Part shown: piece by piece, positions 34,221 through 43,265 of the stretch
Position numbering within the stretch: the stretch's first letter is position 1
How the letters are laid out: each line of letters opens with the position of its first letter
Assembly (NCBI RefSeq): GCF_000021985.1
Contig: NC_011901.1
Coordinates: 2,676,501 to 2,740,500 of the forward strand
Origin: Thioalkalivibrio sulfidiphilus HL-EbGr7
Lineage (GTDB): Bacteria > Pseudomonadota > Gammaproteobacteria > Ectothiorhodospirales > Ectothiorhodospiraceae
Length of the DNA: 64,000 bases
Direction: 5' to 3'
Made by a program: the position numbers and the translations under genes
The notes under the pieces: generated by a model
The model's input: the letters and a program-made list of their open reading frames with translations, nothing else
Told to the model about the DNA's origin: nothing
The model's database searches: none

Positions 34221-34736
34221 ATGAGCACGCGACGCCAGATCCTCATCCTCCTCGCCGGACTCCCGGGCCTCGGCCTGATCGCCTGCGGACGCGAACCGGA
34301 CAGCCAGGTCACCGCCTGCCCTCCGATCCCCCTCAGCGACGAACACGAATGCGCCCTGTGCGGCATGATCGTGGTCCACTTTCCCGGACCCAAGGGACAG
34401 GCATGCCTGCGCGACGGACGCGTGCTGACCTTCTGCTCGGTGCATGATCTGCTGGCGTGGGCCTGGCAACCCGAATCTGCCCCTGCCCTCGGTGCGCTCC
34501 ACGTGCACGACCTGTCGCGCACCGAGTGGGCTCATCCCTCGGACGACGCCTACATGAATGCCCGGGACGCCCTCTACGTGGTGGGACACGATCAGCAAGG
34601 CGCCATGGGACACTCGCCCGCGCCGTTCTCGCGCCAGGCCGACGCGGAGTCGTTCATGGCCCGCCATGGTGGTCATGTGCTCGCGTTCGACCAGCTCGAC
34701 TGGGACAGCATCCGCGACGAAATCACCGGGCATTGA
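34221..34736 (+). CDS. nosL: NosL, copper chaperone lipoprotein
   Basis: A 171-residue lipoprotein (lipobox LGLIAC). It contains the NosL signature ECALCGMIV and FCSVHDLLAWAW. NosL delivers Cu(I) to apo-NosZ in the periplasm. It closes the nosRZDFYL order. No nosX/apbE-type flavin transferase for NosR is visible in the window, so that function must lie elsewhere. Confidence 0.95.
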   Translation: MSTRRQILILLAGLPGLGLIACGREPDSQVTACPPIPLSDEHECALCGMIVVHFPGPKGQACLRDGRVLTFCSVHDLLAWAWQPESAPALGALHVHDLSRTEWAHPSDDAYMNARDALYVVGHDQQGAMGHSPAPFSRQADAESFMARHGGHVLAFDQLDWDSIRDEITGH

Positions 34737-34821
34737 TCGAAATCATACGGACCCGCCGGACGGCGGCAGGAACTCGCTGCCGGACGTTGACGCGCACGGT
34801 ATCGTGGACTAGTGAATCTCC

Positions 34822-36351
34822 ATGTCCGCACCCGTTGATCACACTGTCCTGCAGGCCATCGCCAACGGCGTCGCCGCCGAGACCGGCGAGGCCTTCTTCG
34901 ACGCCCTGGTCCAGCACCTGGCCGGCGCCCTCAATGTGCAATCCGCCTGGGTCACCGAATGGCACCCGGAAGCATCACGCCTGCGCGCCCTGTCCTTCTG
35001 GTCCAGGGGCCGATTTGTGCCCGACTACGAGTACCCCATCCACGGCACCCCCTGTGAAGCGGTGATCAGCGGGCAACGTCTGGTGGTGGTGCCGGAGCGG
35101 GTGGTGGAACTCTACCCGGATGACCCGGACCTGCCCGGCCAGGACGCGGTGAGCTACATGGGCATGCCCCTGCGCGATACGGACGGCACGGTGCTCGGCA
35201 ACCTGGCCGTGCTGGACAGCCGGCCCCTTGAGGCGGATGCCACCTGCCAGGCGGTGTTCGGCATCTTCGGCGCCCGGGCGGCCGCGGAACTGGCCCGCCT
35301 GCGCCGGGACCGCAGGCTGCGCGCGCTCAACGACGAGGCCGCCGCCCTGCGCGCGGAGCTGGGCAGCCTGCGCGGCTTCGAGGAGATCCTCGGCGAGAGC
35401 GCCGCCCTGCGGCGCCTGCTGGCGGACATCGGGCGCGTCGCCCCCAGCGAGGCCACGGTGCTGATCACCGGCGAGACCGGCACCGGCAAGGAACTCATCG
35501 CCCGGGCCATTCATCGCCACAGCCGGCGCAGTCAGGGACCGCTCATCAAGGTGAACTGCGCCGCCATCACCGCCACGCTGCAGGAGAGCGAATTCTTCGG
35601 TCACGAGAAAGGCGCCTTCACCGGTGCCGCCCAGCGCCGGGACGGACGCTTCAAGCTGGCCGACGGCGGCACCCTGTTCCTGGACGAGGTGGGCGAGATG
35701 CCCCTGGACCTGCAGGCCAAGCTCCTGCGGGTGCTGCAGGAGGGTGAGTTCGAGCCGGTGGGCAGCGGGCGCACCGTGCGGGTGGACGTGCGCGTGATCG
35801 CCGCCACCCACCGGGATCTGACGCAGATGGTGCGCGAGGGCGGTTTCCGCGAGGACCTGCTCTACCGGCTCAACGTGTTTCCCCTGCATGCGCCGCCGCT
35901 GCGGGAGCGGGGCGAGGACGTGGTGCTGCTCGCCGAGGCCATCGCCACGCGCCTGGCACGCCAGGAGGGTGCGACCCTCGCGCCGCTCTCCCCGGCGGAC
36001 CGCGCCCGACTCAAGGCCCACCCCTGGCCCGGCAACGTACGGGAACTGGAGAACGTCATTGAACGGGCCTGGATCACCGGCACCGACACCCCGGACGGAC
36101 GCGTGCTGAACCTGGTACGGGCACTGCCGGGCTCGGAGGTCACGCCCCGCACCCCCGGCCTCGCGGCCGATCCCGACGCGGTGTTCACCGCCGCCGAGAT
36201 GCTGCAGATGGAGCGCAGCAACATCGAGCGCGCCCTGGTCAGCTGCCAGTGGAAACTCTCCGGGGTGGGCGGTGCGGCGCGGCTGCTGGGCCTGCATCCC
36301 AACACCCTGGCCTCGCGCATGAAGTCCCTGGGCATCCGGCGCCCCGACTGA
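34822..36351 (+). CDS. Sigma-54 enhancer-binding regulator (GAF-AAA+-Fis), NorR-like
   Basis: The 509-residue protein has an N-terminal GAF-type sensor (about 15-165), then a AAA+ domain with Walker A GETGTGKE (about 216), [15 protein letters not shown] (about 257-267, the sigma-54 contact loop) and a Fis-type helix-turn-helix at the end ([20 protein letters not shown]). This is the domain plan of NorR and FhlA. No norVW is adjacent. Instead the next gene (OsmC family) has a -24/-12 promoter and two palindromes, so this is the likely activator of that gene. The sensed signal is unknown. Its place beside nos suggests NO or redox. Confidence 0.92.
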   Translation: MSAPVDHTVLQAIANGVAAETGEAFFDALVQHLAGALNVQSAWVTEWHPEASRLRALSFWSRGRFVPDYEYPIHGTPCEAVISGQRLVVVPERVVELYPDDPDLPGQDAVSYMGMPLRDTDGTVLGNLAVLDSRPLEADATCQAVFGIFGARAAAELARLRRDRRLRALNDEAAALRAELGSLRGFEEILGESAALRRLLADIGRVAPSEATVLITGETGTGKELIARAIHRHSRRSQGPLIKVNCAAITATLQESEFFGHEKGAFTGAAQRRDGRFKLADGGTLFLDEVGEMPLDLQAKLLRVLQEGEFEPVGSGRTVRVDVRVIAATHRDLTQMVREGGFREDLLYRLNVFPLHAPPLRERGEDVVLLAEAIATRLARQEGATLAPLSPADRARLKAHPWPGNVRELENVIERAWITGTDTPDGRVLNLVRALPGSEVTPRTPGLAADPDAVFTAAEMLQMERSNIERALVSCQWKLSGVGGAARLLGLHPNTLASRMKSLGIRRPD

Positions 36352-36363
36352 ACCGGGTCTGAG

Positions 36364-36379
36364 TCACGAGATCCCGTGG
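36364..36379. promoter_or_regulatory. Upstream activating site 1
   Basis: TCACG-AGATCC-CGTGG, a palindrome with the same arm and spacer lengths as the site at 36403-36418 and 39 bases from it. It lies just after the activator gene's stop and about 110 bases before the -24 element. Confidence 0.6.
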
Positions 36380-36400
36380 GAATCGGGCCTTCCCGGCGCC

Positions 36401-36420
36401 TGTCACGGGATATCGTGACA
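36401..36420. promoter_or_regulatory. Upstream activating site 2
   Basis: TGTCACGGGATATCGTGACA has perfect seven-base arms around six bases. It lies about 54 bases before the -24 element and probably binds the adjacent sigma-54 activator. Confidence 0.75.
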
Positions 36421-36473
36421 CTCAATCCGCCCCGATCTGTCGCAAGCCTTTGAATACACGAAGCTTCGCTCCG

Positions 36474-36489
36474 TGGCACGGCGGTTGCA
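36474..36489 (+). promoter_or_regulatory. Sigma-54 (-24/-12) promoter
   Basis: TGGCACG-GCGG-TTGCA matches the RpoN consensus at every key base, with correct spacing. Transcription would begin near 36501, about 50 bases before the OsmC-family ATG. Confidence 0.88.
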
Positions 36490-36550
36490 CCTGTGAAGAC
36501 GTGGTCCACCCGGACCCGACATTCACAAGTCAACCCCGAAGGAGATCGTC

Positions 36551-37114
36551 ATGGACATGCAAACCCGCACCACCATCAACGGCCTGGACAAGCAGCAGAT
36601 GATGGACACCATCGCCGCCATCCAGGGTCAACCGGCACTGGCCCAGTTCCGCTTCCGCGCCCGCAACCGATGGGTCAGCGGCGGCGAGAACCGCTCCAGC
36701 ATCCGCGACTTCTACGGCGCCGGCGCCGAGGACAGCTCACGCACCGAGGCCTTCGAATTCACCAACGGCGAGCCGCCGGTGCTGCTCGGCCACAACGAGG
36801 GCGCCAACCCGGTGGAGTACCTGCTGCACGCCCTGGCCGGTTGCGTCACCACCACCCTGGTACTGCACGCCGCGGCCCGGGGCATCGAGATCCGGGAACT
36901 GTCCACGGAGCTGGAGGGCGACATCGACCTGCACGGCCTGCTGGGCCTGGACGAGGGCGTCGTGCCCGGTTACCGAGAGATCCGCATCGGCCTGCACGTG
37001 AAGGCCGACTGCCCGGACGAGGAACTGGACGCCCTGATCGAGTACGCCAAGGCCCACTCGCCGGTGTGCAACACCGTGTGCCGGCCGGTGCCGGTGGCAC
37101 TGCGCCGGGTCTGA
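36551..37114 (+). CDS. OsmC/Ohr-family protein
   Basis: The 187-residue protein has the OsmC fold signatures NPVEYLLHALAGCVTTTLVLHA and HSPVCNTVCRPV. The two cysteines in AGC and SPVC form the peroxidatic/resolving pair of thiol hydroperoxidases. It probably reduces organic hydroperoxides or handles reactive nitrogen or sulfur species. GAAGGAG precedes the ATG. Control by sigma-54 and the upstream activator is clear from the promoter, which is unusual for an OsmC gene. Confidence 0.9.
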   Translation: MDMQTRTTINGLDKQQMMDTIAAIQGQPALAQFRFRARNRWVSGGENRSSIRDFYGAGAEDSSRTEAFEFTNGEPPVLLGHNEGANPVEYLLHALAGCVTTTLVLHAAARGIEIRELSTELEGDIDLHGLLGLDEGVVPGYREIRIGLHVKADCPDEELDALIEYAKAHSPVCNTVCRPVPVALRRV

Positions 37115-37125
37115 GTCTCACCACG

Positions 37126-37156
37126 AAAAAGGGGCGGCGTGTCACCACGCCGCCCC
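37126..37156. terminator. Bidirectional terminator
   Basis: Stem GGGGCGGCGTG / CACGCCGCCCC (37131-37156) with loop TCAC. AAAAA on its left gives a T5 tract on the minus strand. It separates the convergent OsmC and Gln/Arg-rich protein genes. Confidence 0.88.
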
Positions 37157-37188
37157 TCTCACGCAAACATCAGATTTCTGAGCGAGGC

Positions 37189-37668
37189 TTACTCGCCGGA
37201 GCGATCCCAGAAGCGCCACCACTTCCTGCGGTGCTCTTCCCGGGCCGCCTGGCCCTGCTCGGAGCCGCGGCCCAGTTCACGCTGCTCCTGCTCCATCACG
37301 CGCTCACGCTGCTGTTCCATGCCCCGGTTGTCCTGGGGACCGGCGCCGTTCTGACGCTCCTGGGTCTCCTGGCGGATCTGCTCCCGGGCGCGCTCGGCCT
37401 GCTCCTTATCGGCCTCGTTCTCGCGCACCTGCTCGCGAACCCGCTCCTCGACACGCGCGGGATCATCCTGGGCCTGACCACGGCCGGCACCTGCGCCGCC
37501 CATGCCGCCACCCATGCCGCCACCCTGGCCCTGGGCGAGGATCAGGGCGTCACGCGCCTGTTCCATGCCCTGCCCCGCGCCACCGGGACCCGCGGCCCAC
37601 AGGGGCGCGGCCATCAGGGCGGTGCCGAGCAGGGCACCGATCATCACTGCGGATCTTTTCATCTTCAT
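37189..37668 (-). CDS. Secreted Gln/Glu/Arg-rich protein, hypothetical
   Basis: A 159-residue protein. The signal peptide is MKMKRSAVMIGALLGTALMA with cleavage after LWAA. A glycine/methionine stretch (GGGMGGGMGG) follows, then a highly charged helical region, probably coiled coil (VEERVREQVRENEADKEQAE), ending in a basic aromatic patch RRKWWRFW. It is likely periplasmic. Function unknown. AGAGGAG lies about ten bases before the ATG. Confidence 0.7.
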   Translation of the reverse strand: MKMKRSAVMIGALLGTALMAAPLWAAGPGGAGQGMEQARDALILAQGQGGGMGGGMGGAGAGRGQAQDDPARVEERVREQVRENEADKEQAERAREQIRQETQERQNGAGPQDNRGMEQQRERVMEQEQRELGRGSEQGQAAREEHRRKWWRFWDRSGE

Positions 37669-37783
37669 TGCATGGCTCCTCTTGCCAGGAAAACAGGGCG
37701 CTGTTCCGCGCCCATTAATAAAATTGTGAACTGCCGCCGCAGGAATATCTGAAACCTTCATTCCAGAATCACGTACCCGCAGC

Positions 37784-38785
37784 TCAAGGGTGTGTTGCCA
37801 GGAAATTCTGATCCGCAACGTCTGCCCCGTTGATCACGACAGGACCCGTCCAGCCATCCGGACTGAGGCTGAAGTAGTTCCATATATCCCTGGCCAGCAC
37901 GGTGTAGCTGCCATTGGGCAGGGCAAGCCGGTAGGCGCCGGTGTTGTCCGTGAATTGGGTGACATCTGTGTCGGATGCATCGCTCACATTCACCATCATG
38001 CCGGACAGAACGCCGCCGGACTCGAGCTGGACGAGACCCGAGAGGAACCAGGCGGGGGTGGAGAAATCCAGATCACTCACATCGGCACCCTGGGGAATCA
38101 CCGTCTGCTCCTCGGGCGTGAAGTCGTAGGGGATCGGCGAGGACGGGGTGATGGTGTAACCCATGTTGCTGCGCGCGCAGCTGAAGCGATAACTGCCATC
38201 AAGAGAGGTCACGGTACGGCGCGTCGTGCTGCCGTCGGACAAGATCAGATCAATCTGGGACTCCCGGAAAGACAGGCCGATACCCGCATCCGTTTTTACG
38301 GTGCCCGACAGGCTGAAGCTGCGCTCCGGGTGATCGATGGTGAGGGTGTCCGTGCCGGTACGGCCATCCGGGTCCGTGGCCGTGATCCTGATCTCGTTGA
38401 ACCCCACCTCCATGGGCACCGTCGCCCACCAGACATGATTGCAGGGCACGGGCGTACCCAGGATGTAGCAGATGCTGGCACTCTGCGTGGCCGGCCCGCT
38501 CTGCCCGGTGGCCGCGTTGTACCAGGTGACCGTGACACCAGTGATCACACTGCCATCAAAACCCACCGCCGACCAGTCGGGGCTGATGAAGGCCTCGCCG
38601 AACAGGTAGGCCTCGTTGCAGTAGTCCGTGAAGCTGGGATCGGTGGTCGGCGAGGTGATGGTCACCCAGCCGCCGCTGGGAAGCGGCGGCTCATCATCGC
38701 CACCGCCGCCGCCACATCCTGACTGTAGGAGCAGAACACCCAGGCACAAAGCCAGGGCAGACAGGGAACGAATGGGGAAACCCAC
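37784..38785 (-). CDS. Lipoprotein with carboxypeptidase-regulatory-like domains
   Basis: The 333-residue protein starts at GTG 38785 and has a lipobox LLLQSGC followed by a glycine linker. The body consists of Ig-like and CarboxypepD_reg-like beta units, for example FSLSGTVKTDAGIGL with SLDGSYRFSCARS, and FLSGLVQLESGGVLSGMMV with NTGAYRLALPNGSYTV. Such lipoproteins are surface-exposed adhesion or structural proteins. A GAGGA site supports the GTG start. The exact role is unknown. Confidence 0.78.
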   Translation of the reverse strand: MGFPIRSLSALALCLGVLLLQSGCGGGGGDDEPPLPSGGWVTITSPTTDPSFTDYCNEAYLFGEAFISPDWSAVGFDGSVITGVTVTWYNAATGQSGPATQSASICYILGTPVPCNHVWWATVPMEVGFNEIRITATDPDGRTGTDTLTIDHPERSFSLSGTVKTDAGIGLSFRESQIDLILSDGSTTRRTVTSLDGSYRFSCARSNMGYTITPSSPIPYDFTPEEQTVIPQGADVSDLDFSTPAWFLSGLVQLESGGVLSGMMVNVSDASDTDVTQFTDNTGAYRLALPNGSYTVLARDIWNYFSLSPDGWTGPVVINGADVADQNFLATHP

Positions 38786-38909
38786 GGCGCCGGGTCCTCG
38801 GAGGTCAAGTCAGATCAGGGAAGCCGTCAGAGCTGCAACGGGGAGAGATCAAGCATCCAGGGGCACATCATTTCCCCCGGGGATCAGCGCTGTCCATTGG
38901 ACCAAGGTA

Positions 38910-39947
38910 CTACTCGATGCCGTAGACCCGCCCCAGGTCCCGGAAGCGCTGCCGGTAACGGGACGGCGTCACGCCGGTGCGGCGCTTGAACAGGCGGCGG
39001 AAGAAGGCGGCGTCCTCGTAGCCCACCGCCCGGGCCACGTCGTCGGTGGGCTGGTCGCTGCTCTCCAGCAGCTGCTTGGCCTCCTCGATGCGCAGGGTCT
39101 GCACGTAGTCCACCGGCGCGTAGCCGGTGGCGGCGCGGAAGCGGCGTGTGAAGGTGCGCTCGGTCAGGCCCGACAGGGCCACCATGCGCGCCACCGGGTG
39201 GGGCTCGTCGTAATGCTCGGCGAGCCAGGTCTGGCAGCGCTCGATCACCGCGTCCTCGTGGCGCCGCGGCCGGATCATGGCGGAGAACGGCAGTTGCCCC
39301 TCGCTGCGGTCGCCGATCAGGAACAGCTTGGCCATGCGCACCGCCTCCGCATCGCCGCAGTAGCGCCGCACCAGGTACAGGGCCAGTTCCTCCCAGGAGG
39401 CCATGCCGCCGCAGGTCACCAGCCGGTGATCCGGCCCCGCCGGTGACAGGATGCGTTCGGGCCGCAGCTGCACCGCCGGGTAGTACTCGGCGAACAGGCC
39501 GGTGGCGCTCCAGTGGCTGGTCGCCTCCTGACCTTCCAGCAGACCCGCCTCGGCCAGCACCACGGAGCCGGTGCACACCGAGCACACGGTGGCACCCGCC
39601 TCGTAGGCCTGGCGTATCCAGTGCGCGGCCTCTGGCCAACGGCCACGTGGATCCTCATAGGGCGGGAGGTTGAGGTCGGTGATGATCACCACATCCGGGC
39701 GTGGCCATTCGGCGAAGCTGGCCTGGGGGGTCAAAGGAAGGCCCACGCCGCACTCAAACGACTGCCTGCTCGCGGCGACAATGCGCACCGACAGCGGGCT
39801 GGCGCTGACCGCCTCGCCGGTGAACACCGGCCAGGCACGGCCTGCAGCGCCGAGCACCTCGTAGAGGCCATACAGAGCCGTGGGCGTGCTCTCGGGCAAC
39901 GCCACCAGGCACACGTTCACCGTTGCGGGTGCTGGGCGGGTCTCCAT
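38910..39947 (-). CDS. GlxA-type transcriptional regulator (DJ-1/PfpI plus AraC)
   Basis: The 345-residue protein has an N-terminal DJ-1/PfpI-like domain with VCSVCTGSVVLAEAGLL at the nucleophile elbow. Two AraC helix-turn-helix units form the C-terminus (VARMVALSGLTERTFTRRF, then ARAVGYEDAAFFRRLFKRR). These regulators bind metabolites rather than acting as proteases. It is divergent from the methyltransferase at 40061, its likely target. Confidence 0.9.
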   Translation of the reverse strand: METRPAPATVNVCLVALPESTPTALYGLYEVLGAAGRAWPVFTGEAVSASPLSVRIVAASRQSFECGVGLPLTPQASFAEWPRPDVVIITDLNLPPYEDPRGRWPEAAHWIRQAYEAGATVCSVCTGSVVLAEAGLLEGQEATSHWSATGLFAEYYPAVQLRPERILSPAGPDHRLVTCGGMASWEELALYLVRRYCGDAEAVRMAKLFLIGDRSEGQLPFSAMIRPRRHEDAVIERCQTWLAEHYDEPHPVARMVALSGLTERTFTRRFRAATGYAPVDYVQTLRIEEAKQLLESSDQPTDDVARAVGYEDAAFFRRLFKRRTGVTPSRYRQRFRDLGRVYGIE

Positions 39948-40060
39948 GCACGGGAATATGGCCGGAAAGGCCCGCTTGTGTCCATTGCGCCTCTCATCAC
40001 GGTGGCCTCGCCGGCCCATGCTGTCTCCACGCCAGACTGATACCGGAGGAGCACAGCGCC

Positions 40061-41152
40061 ATGAACCAGACAGCCCAGAAACTCGATACCGCCTACGACC
40101 CCGAACGGGCCCAGGCCTTCGCGGACCGCATCGCGCAACTGATCAACGACGGCGCCGTGGCCGTGATGATCTCCCTGGGTCATCGCGCCGGGCTGTTCGA
40201 AGCCCTCGCCAGCCTGCCGCCCAGCGACAGCCACACCATCGCCCGGCGCGCAGGCCTTGCCGAACGCTACGTGCGCGAATGGCTCGCCGCGCTGGTCACC
40301 GGCGGCATCGTGGACTACGACCCGGCCACCCGCCGCTATGCCCTGCCCGGCGAACACGGCGCCTGCCTGACCCGCGATGCGCCGCTCGGCAACCTGGCGG
40401 TCTACGCCCAGCACGTGGCGCTCATGGGCCAGGTGCAGGACCACATCCTGGAACGCTTTCGCAGCGGCGATGGCACCCGCTATGAGGACTACCCCTGCTT
40501 CCATCACATGATGGCCGAGGACAGCGGCCAGACCGTGGTGGCGCAGCTGTTCGAACAGATCCTGCCGCTGGTCCCCGGCCTGCGGGAACGTCTGGAACGG
40601 GGCATCGCCGTGCTGGACGCCGGCTGCGGCCGGGGTGAGGCGCTCATCGCCCTGGCCCGGCACTTCCCCGAGAGCCGCTTCACCGGCTACGACCTGTGCA
40701 GCGATGCCATCGAGGACGCCGCCCGCGCGGCACGGGATGCGGGACTGGACAACCTGAGCTTCGGGGTGCGCGATCTCACGGACTTCGACGAGCAGGCGCG
40801 CTACGACCTGGTGACCTCCTTTGATGCGGTACACGACCAGAAGGCGCCTGCGGACCTGATCCGGCGCCTGCACCGCTCGCTGCGTTCACAGGGCACCTAC
40901 CTGATGCAGGACATCGGCGGCTCGGCGCAGCTGGAGAACAACCTGGACTTCCCCATGGCCGCGTTCCTGTACGCCATCTCCTGCGTGCACTGCACGCCGG
41001 TCTCGCTGGGACAGGGCGGCGAGGGGCTGGGCACCATGTGGGGCTGGGAGACCGCCGAGGCGATGCTCATGGATGCGGGCTTTGACAGGGTCACGCGCCA
41101 CGTACTGCCCCACGACCCCATGAACGTCTGGTTCGTGTCGCACAAGGGCTGA
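40061..41152 (+). CDS. SAM-dependent methyltransferase with winged-helix N-terminus
   Basis: A 363-residue protein. The first 110 residues are a winged-helix dimerisation module like that of plant-type O-methyltransferases (RRAGLAERYVREWLAALVTG). A class I methyltransferase follows, with VLDAGCGRGEALIALAR for SAM binding. A similar architecture is found in the Rv2258c group. Substrate unknown. GGAGGAG lies ahead of the ATG. It is divergent from the GlxA-type regulator. Confidence 0.88.
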   Translation: MNQTAQKLDTAYDPERAQAFADRIAQLINDGAVAVMISLGHRAGLFEALASLPPSDSHTIARRAGLAERYVREWLAALVTGGIVDYDPATRRYALPGEHGACLTRDAPLGNLAVYAQHVALMGQVQDHILERFRSGDGTRYEDYPCFHHMMAEDSGQTVVAQLFEQILPLVPGLRERLERGIAVLDAGCGRGEALIALARHFPESRFTGYDLCSDAIEDAARAARDAGLDNLSFGVRDLTDFDEQARYDLVTSFDAVHDQKAPADLIRRLHRSLRSQGTYLMQDIGGSAQLENNLDFPMAAFLYAISCVHCTPVSLGQGGEGLGTMWGWETAEAMLMDAGFDRVTRHVLPHDPMNVWFVSHKG

Positions 41153-41250
41153 TTGCGGATGCTCATGGGGCCGGGCGGGATCCACCCTGCCCCTCGGCGT
41201 ATCGCAATGCAGCACCCGCATGAAGGGCAGGCCCATGCAATAATTACTGA

Positions 41251-42507
41251 ATGGATGAACTTGCACCCTTCTACACACTCGCCATCTCGCTGGCCTTGGG
41301 GTTGCTGATCGGCCTTGAGCGTGGCTGGCATGAACGCGAACAGGCCGAAGGGCACCGGGTCGCCGGGATACGCACCTATGCCCTCATCGGCCTGCTGGGC
41401 GGAGTCTGGGGCCTGTTGTCACAGGAACTCGGGAATCTCCTGCTGGCCATTGCCTTCACGGCCGTGGCCGTTGTGCTGGTCGCCGCCCATGCCATCAGCC
41501 AGCGCGAGGATCCGGATATCGGCATCACCGGTGTCATCGCCGGTCTGCTCACATTCGCCTTCGGCGCCATGGCAACACTCGACCTGATTGCCCCTGCGGC
41601 CGCCGGCGCGGTGGTCACGACCCTGTTGCTGGGCATCAAGCCGACACTCCACGACTGGGTTGCCCGGCTGGAGCGCAGGGAACTGCTCGCGACACTCAAG
41701 CTGCTGCTCATCTCCGTGGTAATCCTGCCCCTGCTGCCGAACGAAGGCTACGGCCCCTGGTCGTCACTCAATCCGTATCGGATCTGGTGGATGGTGGTGA
41801 TCATCGCGAGCATCTCCTTTGCCGGTTATTTCGCCATGAAGATCATCGGCGAACGCAAGGGTATCCTGTTCACCGGGCTGTTCGCGGGCCTGGCTTCGTC
41901 CACCGCCGTCACACTCAATTTCTCCCGTCTGGCCAAACAAACCAAAAACAAGGAGAACGTCTTGGCGGCAGGCATCCTGGTCGCCTGCGCCACCATGTTC
42001 CCGCGCATCCTCGTGGTCAGCGGTATCTTCAGCTGGACGCTGGCAACGACACTGCTGGCCCCCGTTCTCGCCATGGCATTGGTGACCTATACCGCCGCAT
42101 GGCTATTCTGGCGCCGGGGAGAAGATAGCGCCTCCAGTGGCGAGACCCGCCTGAAGAACCCCTTCGAACTCAGGCCTGCGCTGAGCTTCGCGGCGTTGCT
42201 GGTACTGATCATGCTGCTGTCCAGGGCGCTGTCGGATCAATTCGGCGACCTGGGTATCTACCTGCTGGCCGCCTTCTCCGGGGCCTCGGATGTGGATGCC
42301 ATCACCCTGTCGCTGGCCGACATGGCCGGCACCGACCTGAACACCTCAACCGCGGCGCTGGCCATTCTGATCGCCAGCTTCAGCAACTCGATGATCAAGG
42401 CAGGTGTGTCGTTGGGCATCGGCGGGACAGCCCTGGGTGCACGGGTCGGGCTGAGCCTGCTCACGGCGGTGATTGTCGGCTATGCCGCCTGGTGGTTTGT
42501 TTCCTGA
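41251..42507 (+). CDS. MgtC/SapB plus DUF4010 membrane protein
   Basis: A 418-residue protein with about twelve helices. The N-terminal part is MgtC-like (SLALGLLIGLERGWHERE, GIRTYALIGLLGGVWG, DIGITGVIAGLLTF), followed by a DUF4010 domain (GLFAGLASSTAVTLNFSRLA, AAFSGASDVDAITLSLADM). Members are inner-membrane proteins of unknown transport role, sometimes linked to Mg2+ or stress. Confidence 0.9.
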   Translation: MDELAPFYTLAISLALGLLIGLERGWHEREQAEGHRVAGIRTYALIGLLGGVWGLLSQELGNLLLAIAFTAVAVVLVAAHAISQREDPDIGITGVIAGLLTFAFGAMATLDLIAPAAAGAVVTTLLLGIKPTLHDWVARLERRELLATLKLLLISVVILPLLPNEGYGPWSSLNPYRIWWMVVIIASISFAGYFAMKIIGERKGILFTGLFAGLASSTAVTLNFSRLAKQTKNKENVLAAGILVACATMFPRILVVSGIFSWTLATTLLAPVLAMALVTYTAAWLFWRRGEDSASSGETRLKNPFELRPALSFAALLVLIMLLSRALSDQFGDLGIYLLAAFSGASDVDAITLSLADMAGTDLNTSTAALAILIASFSNSMIKAGVSLGIGGTALGARVGLSLLTAVIVGYAAWWFVS

Positions 42508-42572
42508 AGCCGGGATACGCAACCGCATGCCCAGCACTCAGTAAAGCCCACCGCCAGTCCGCCAGGCGATGT

Positions 42573-43204
42573 CTACTTGAACTTGGAAGACATCTCCTGA
42601 CCGGCCTGCTGCATGGGGACGATGGAGAGTCCGCTGGCATCGTCCATCTCAAGCATGCAGCGGGCGGAATCGATACCCAAGGGAAAGTCCTGGCGCAGGG
42701 GTGCGACGGTCTGGTGGATCTCCGACATGGTATGCACGAAGCCACCGCCGATGGAGAAACAGGGCTCGCCGAGCACCACGCTACATGCGTGATCGCGCAA
42801 CTCGGACAGCAGGCCATTGGGACACTGCGGCAACAATTCGCCCCGGTCTAAGACGATGTCCGATCGGCCACGAAACCCACGTCTTTGCGACCCCCCATGG
42901 GAACGGCCGTGGCCACGCGCAGACGCGCCACTAGGTCATCCATGTTCTCGTCTGCCACACCACGGGGGTTTTAACCATGAAACCGCCCCAGCAGCACCGC
43001 CCGATCCGTGGCGTGTCCCTGCCCTGTGTAGGCCAGAGAGCCCTTGAGCACGCAGCGCAGCGACAGCCCCTGAAGGCCGGGCTGGTCGGCGAGCTGCTCG
43101 CGGATGCGTCTGGAGAATGCGCCGGCGGCCACCATGGGCCCCATGGTGTGTGAACTGGAGGGCCCGATACCGATCTTGAACAGGTCCAGCACGCTGATGA
43201 ACAT
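42573..43204 (-). pseudogene. sdaA: Decayed L-serine dehydratase
   Basis: A clear sdaA start (AGGAGGT then ATG at 43204) encodes [20 protein letters not shown] and continues to [18 protein letters not shown] at 42971-42973 then interrupts it. Homology resumes in frame (ENMDDLVARLR), shifts frame near 42885 and continues as DIVLDRGELLPQCPNGLL, then EPCFSIGGGFV and CMLEMDDASGLSI, before a final stop at 42573. The catalytic alpha domain with its Fe-S cysteines is missing. L-serine dehydratase would deaminate serine to pyruvate, but this copy cannot be functional. Confidence 0.85.
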
Positions 43205-43265
43205 GGCGACCTCCTGTAGCAGACTTTGGGGCGCCCATACCTGCCCCGAGCCTGGCACCCCGGAT

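Noticed and set aside
34822-36351. Naming the sigma-54 regulator norR outright
   Set aside because: The domain order fits NorR, but no norVW is next to it and its evident target is an OsmC-family gene. Only NorR-like is justified.
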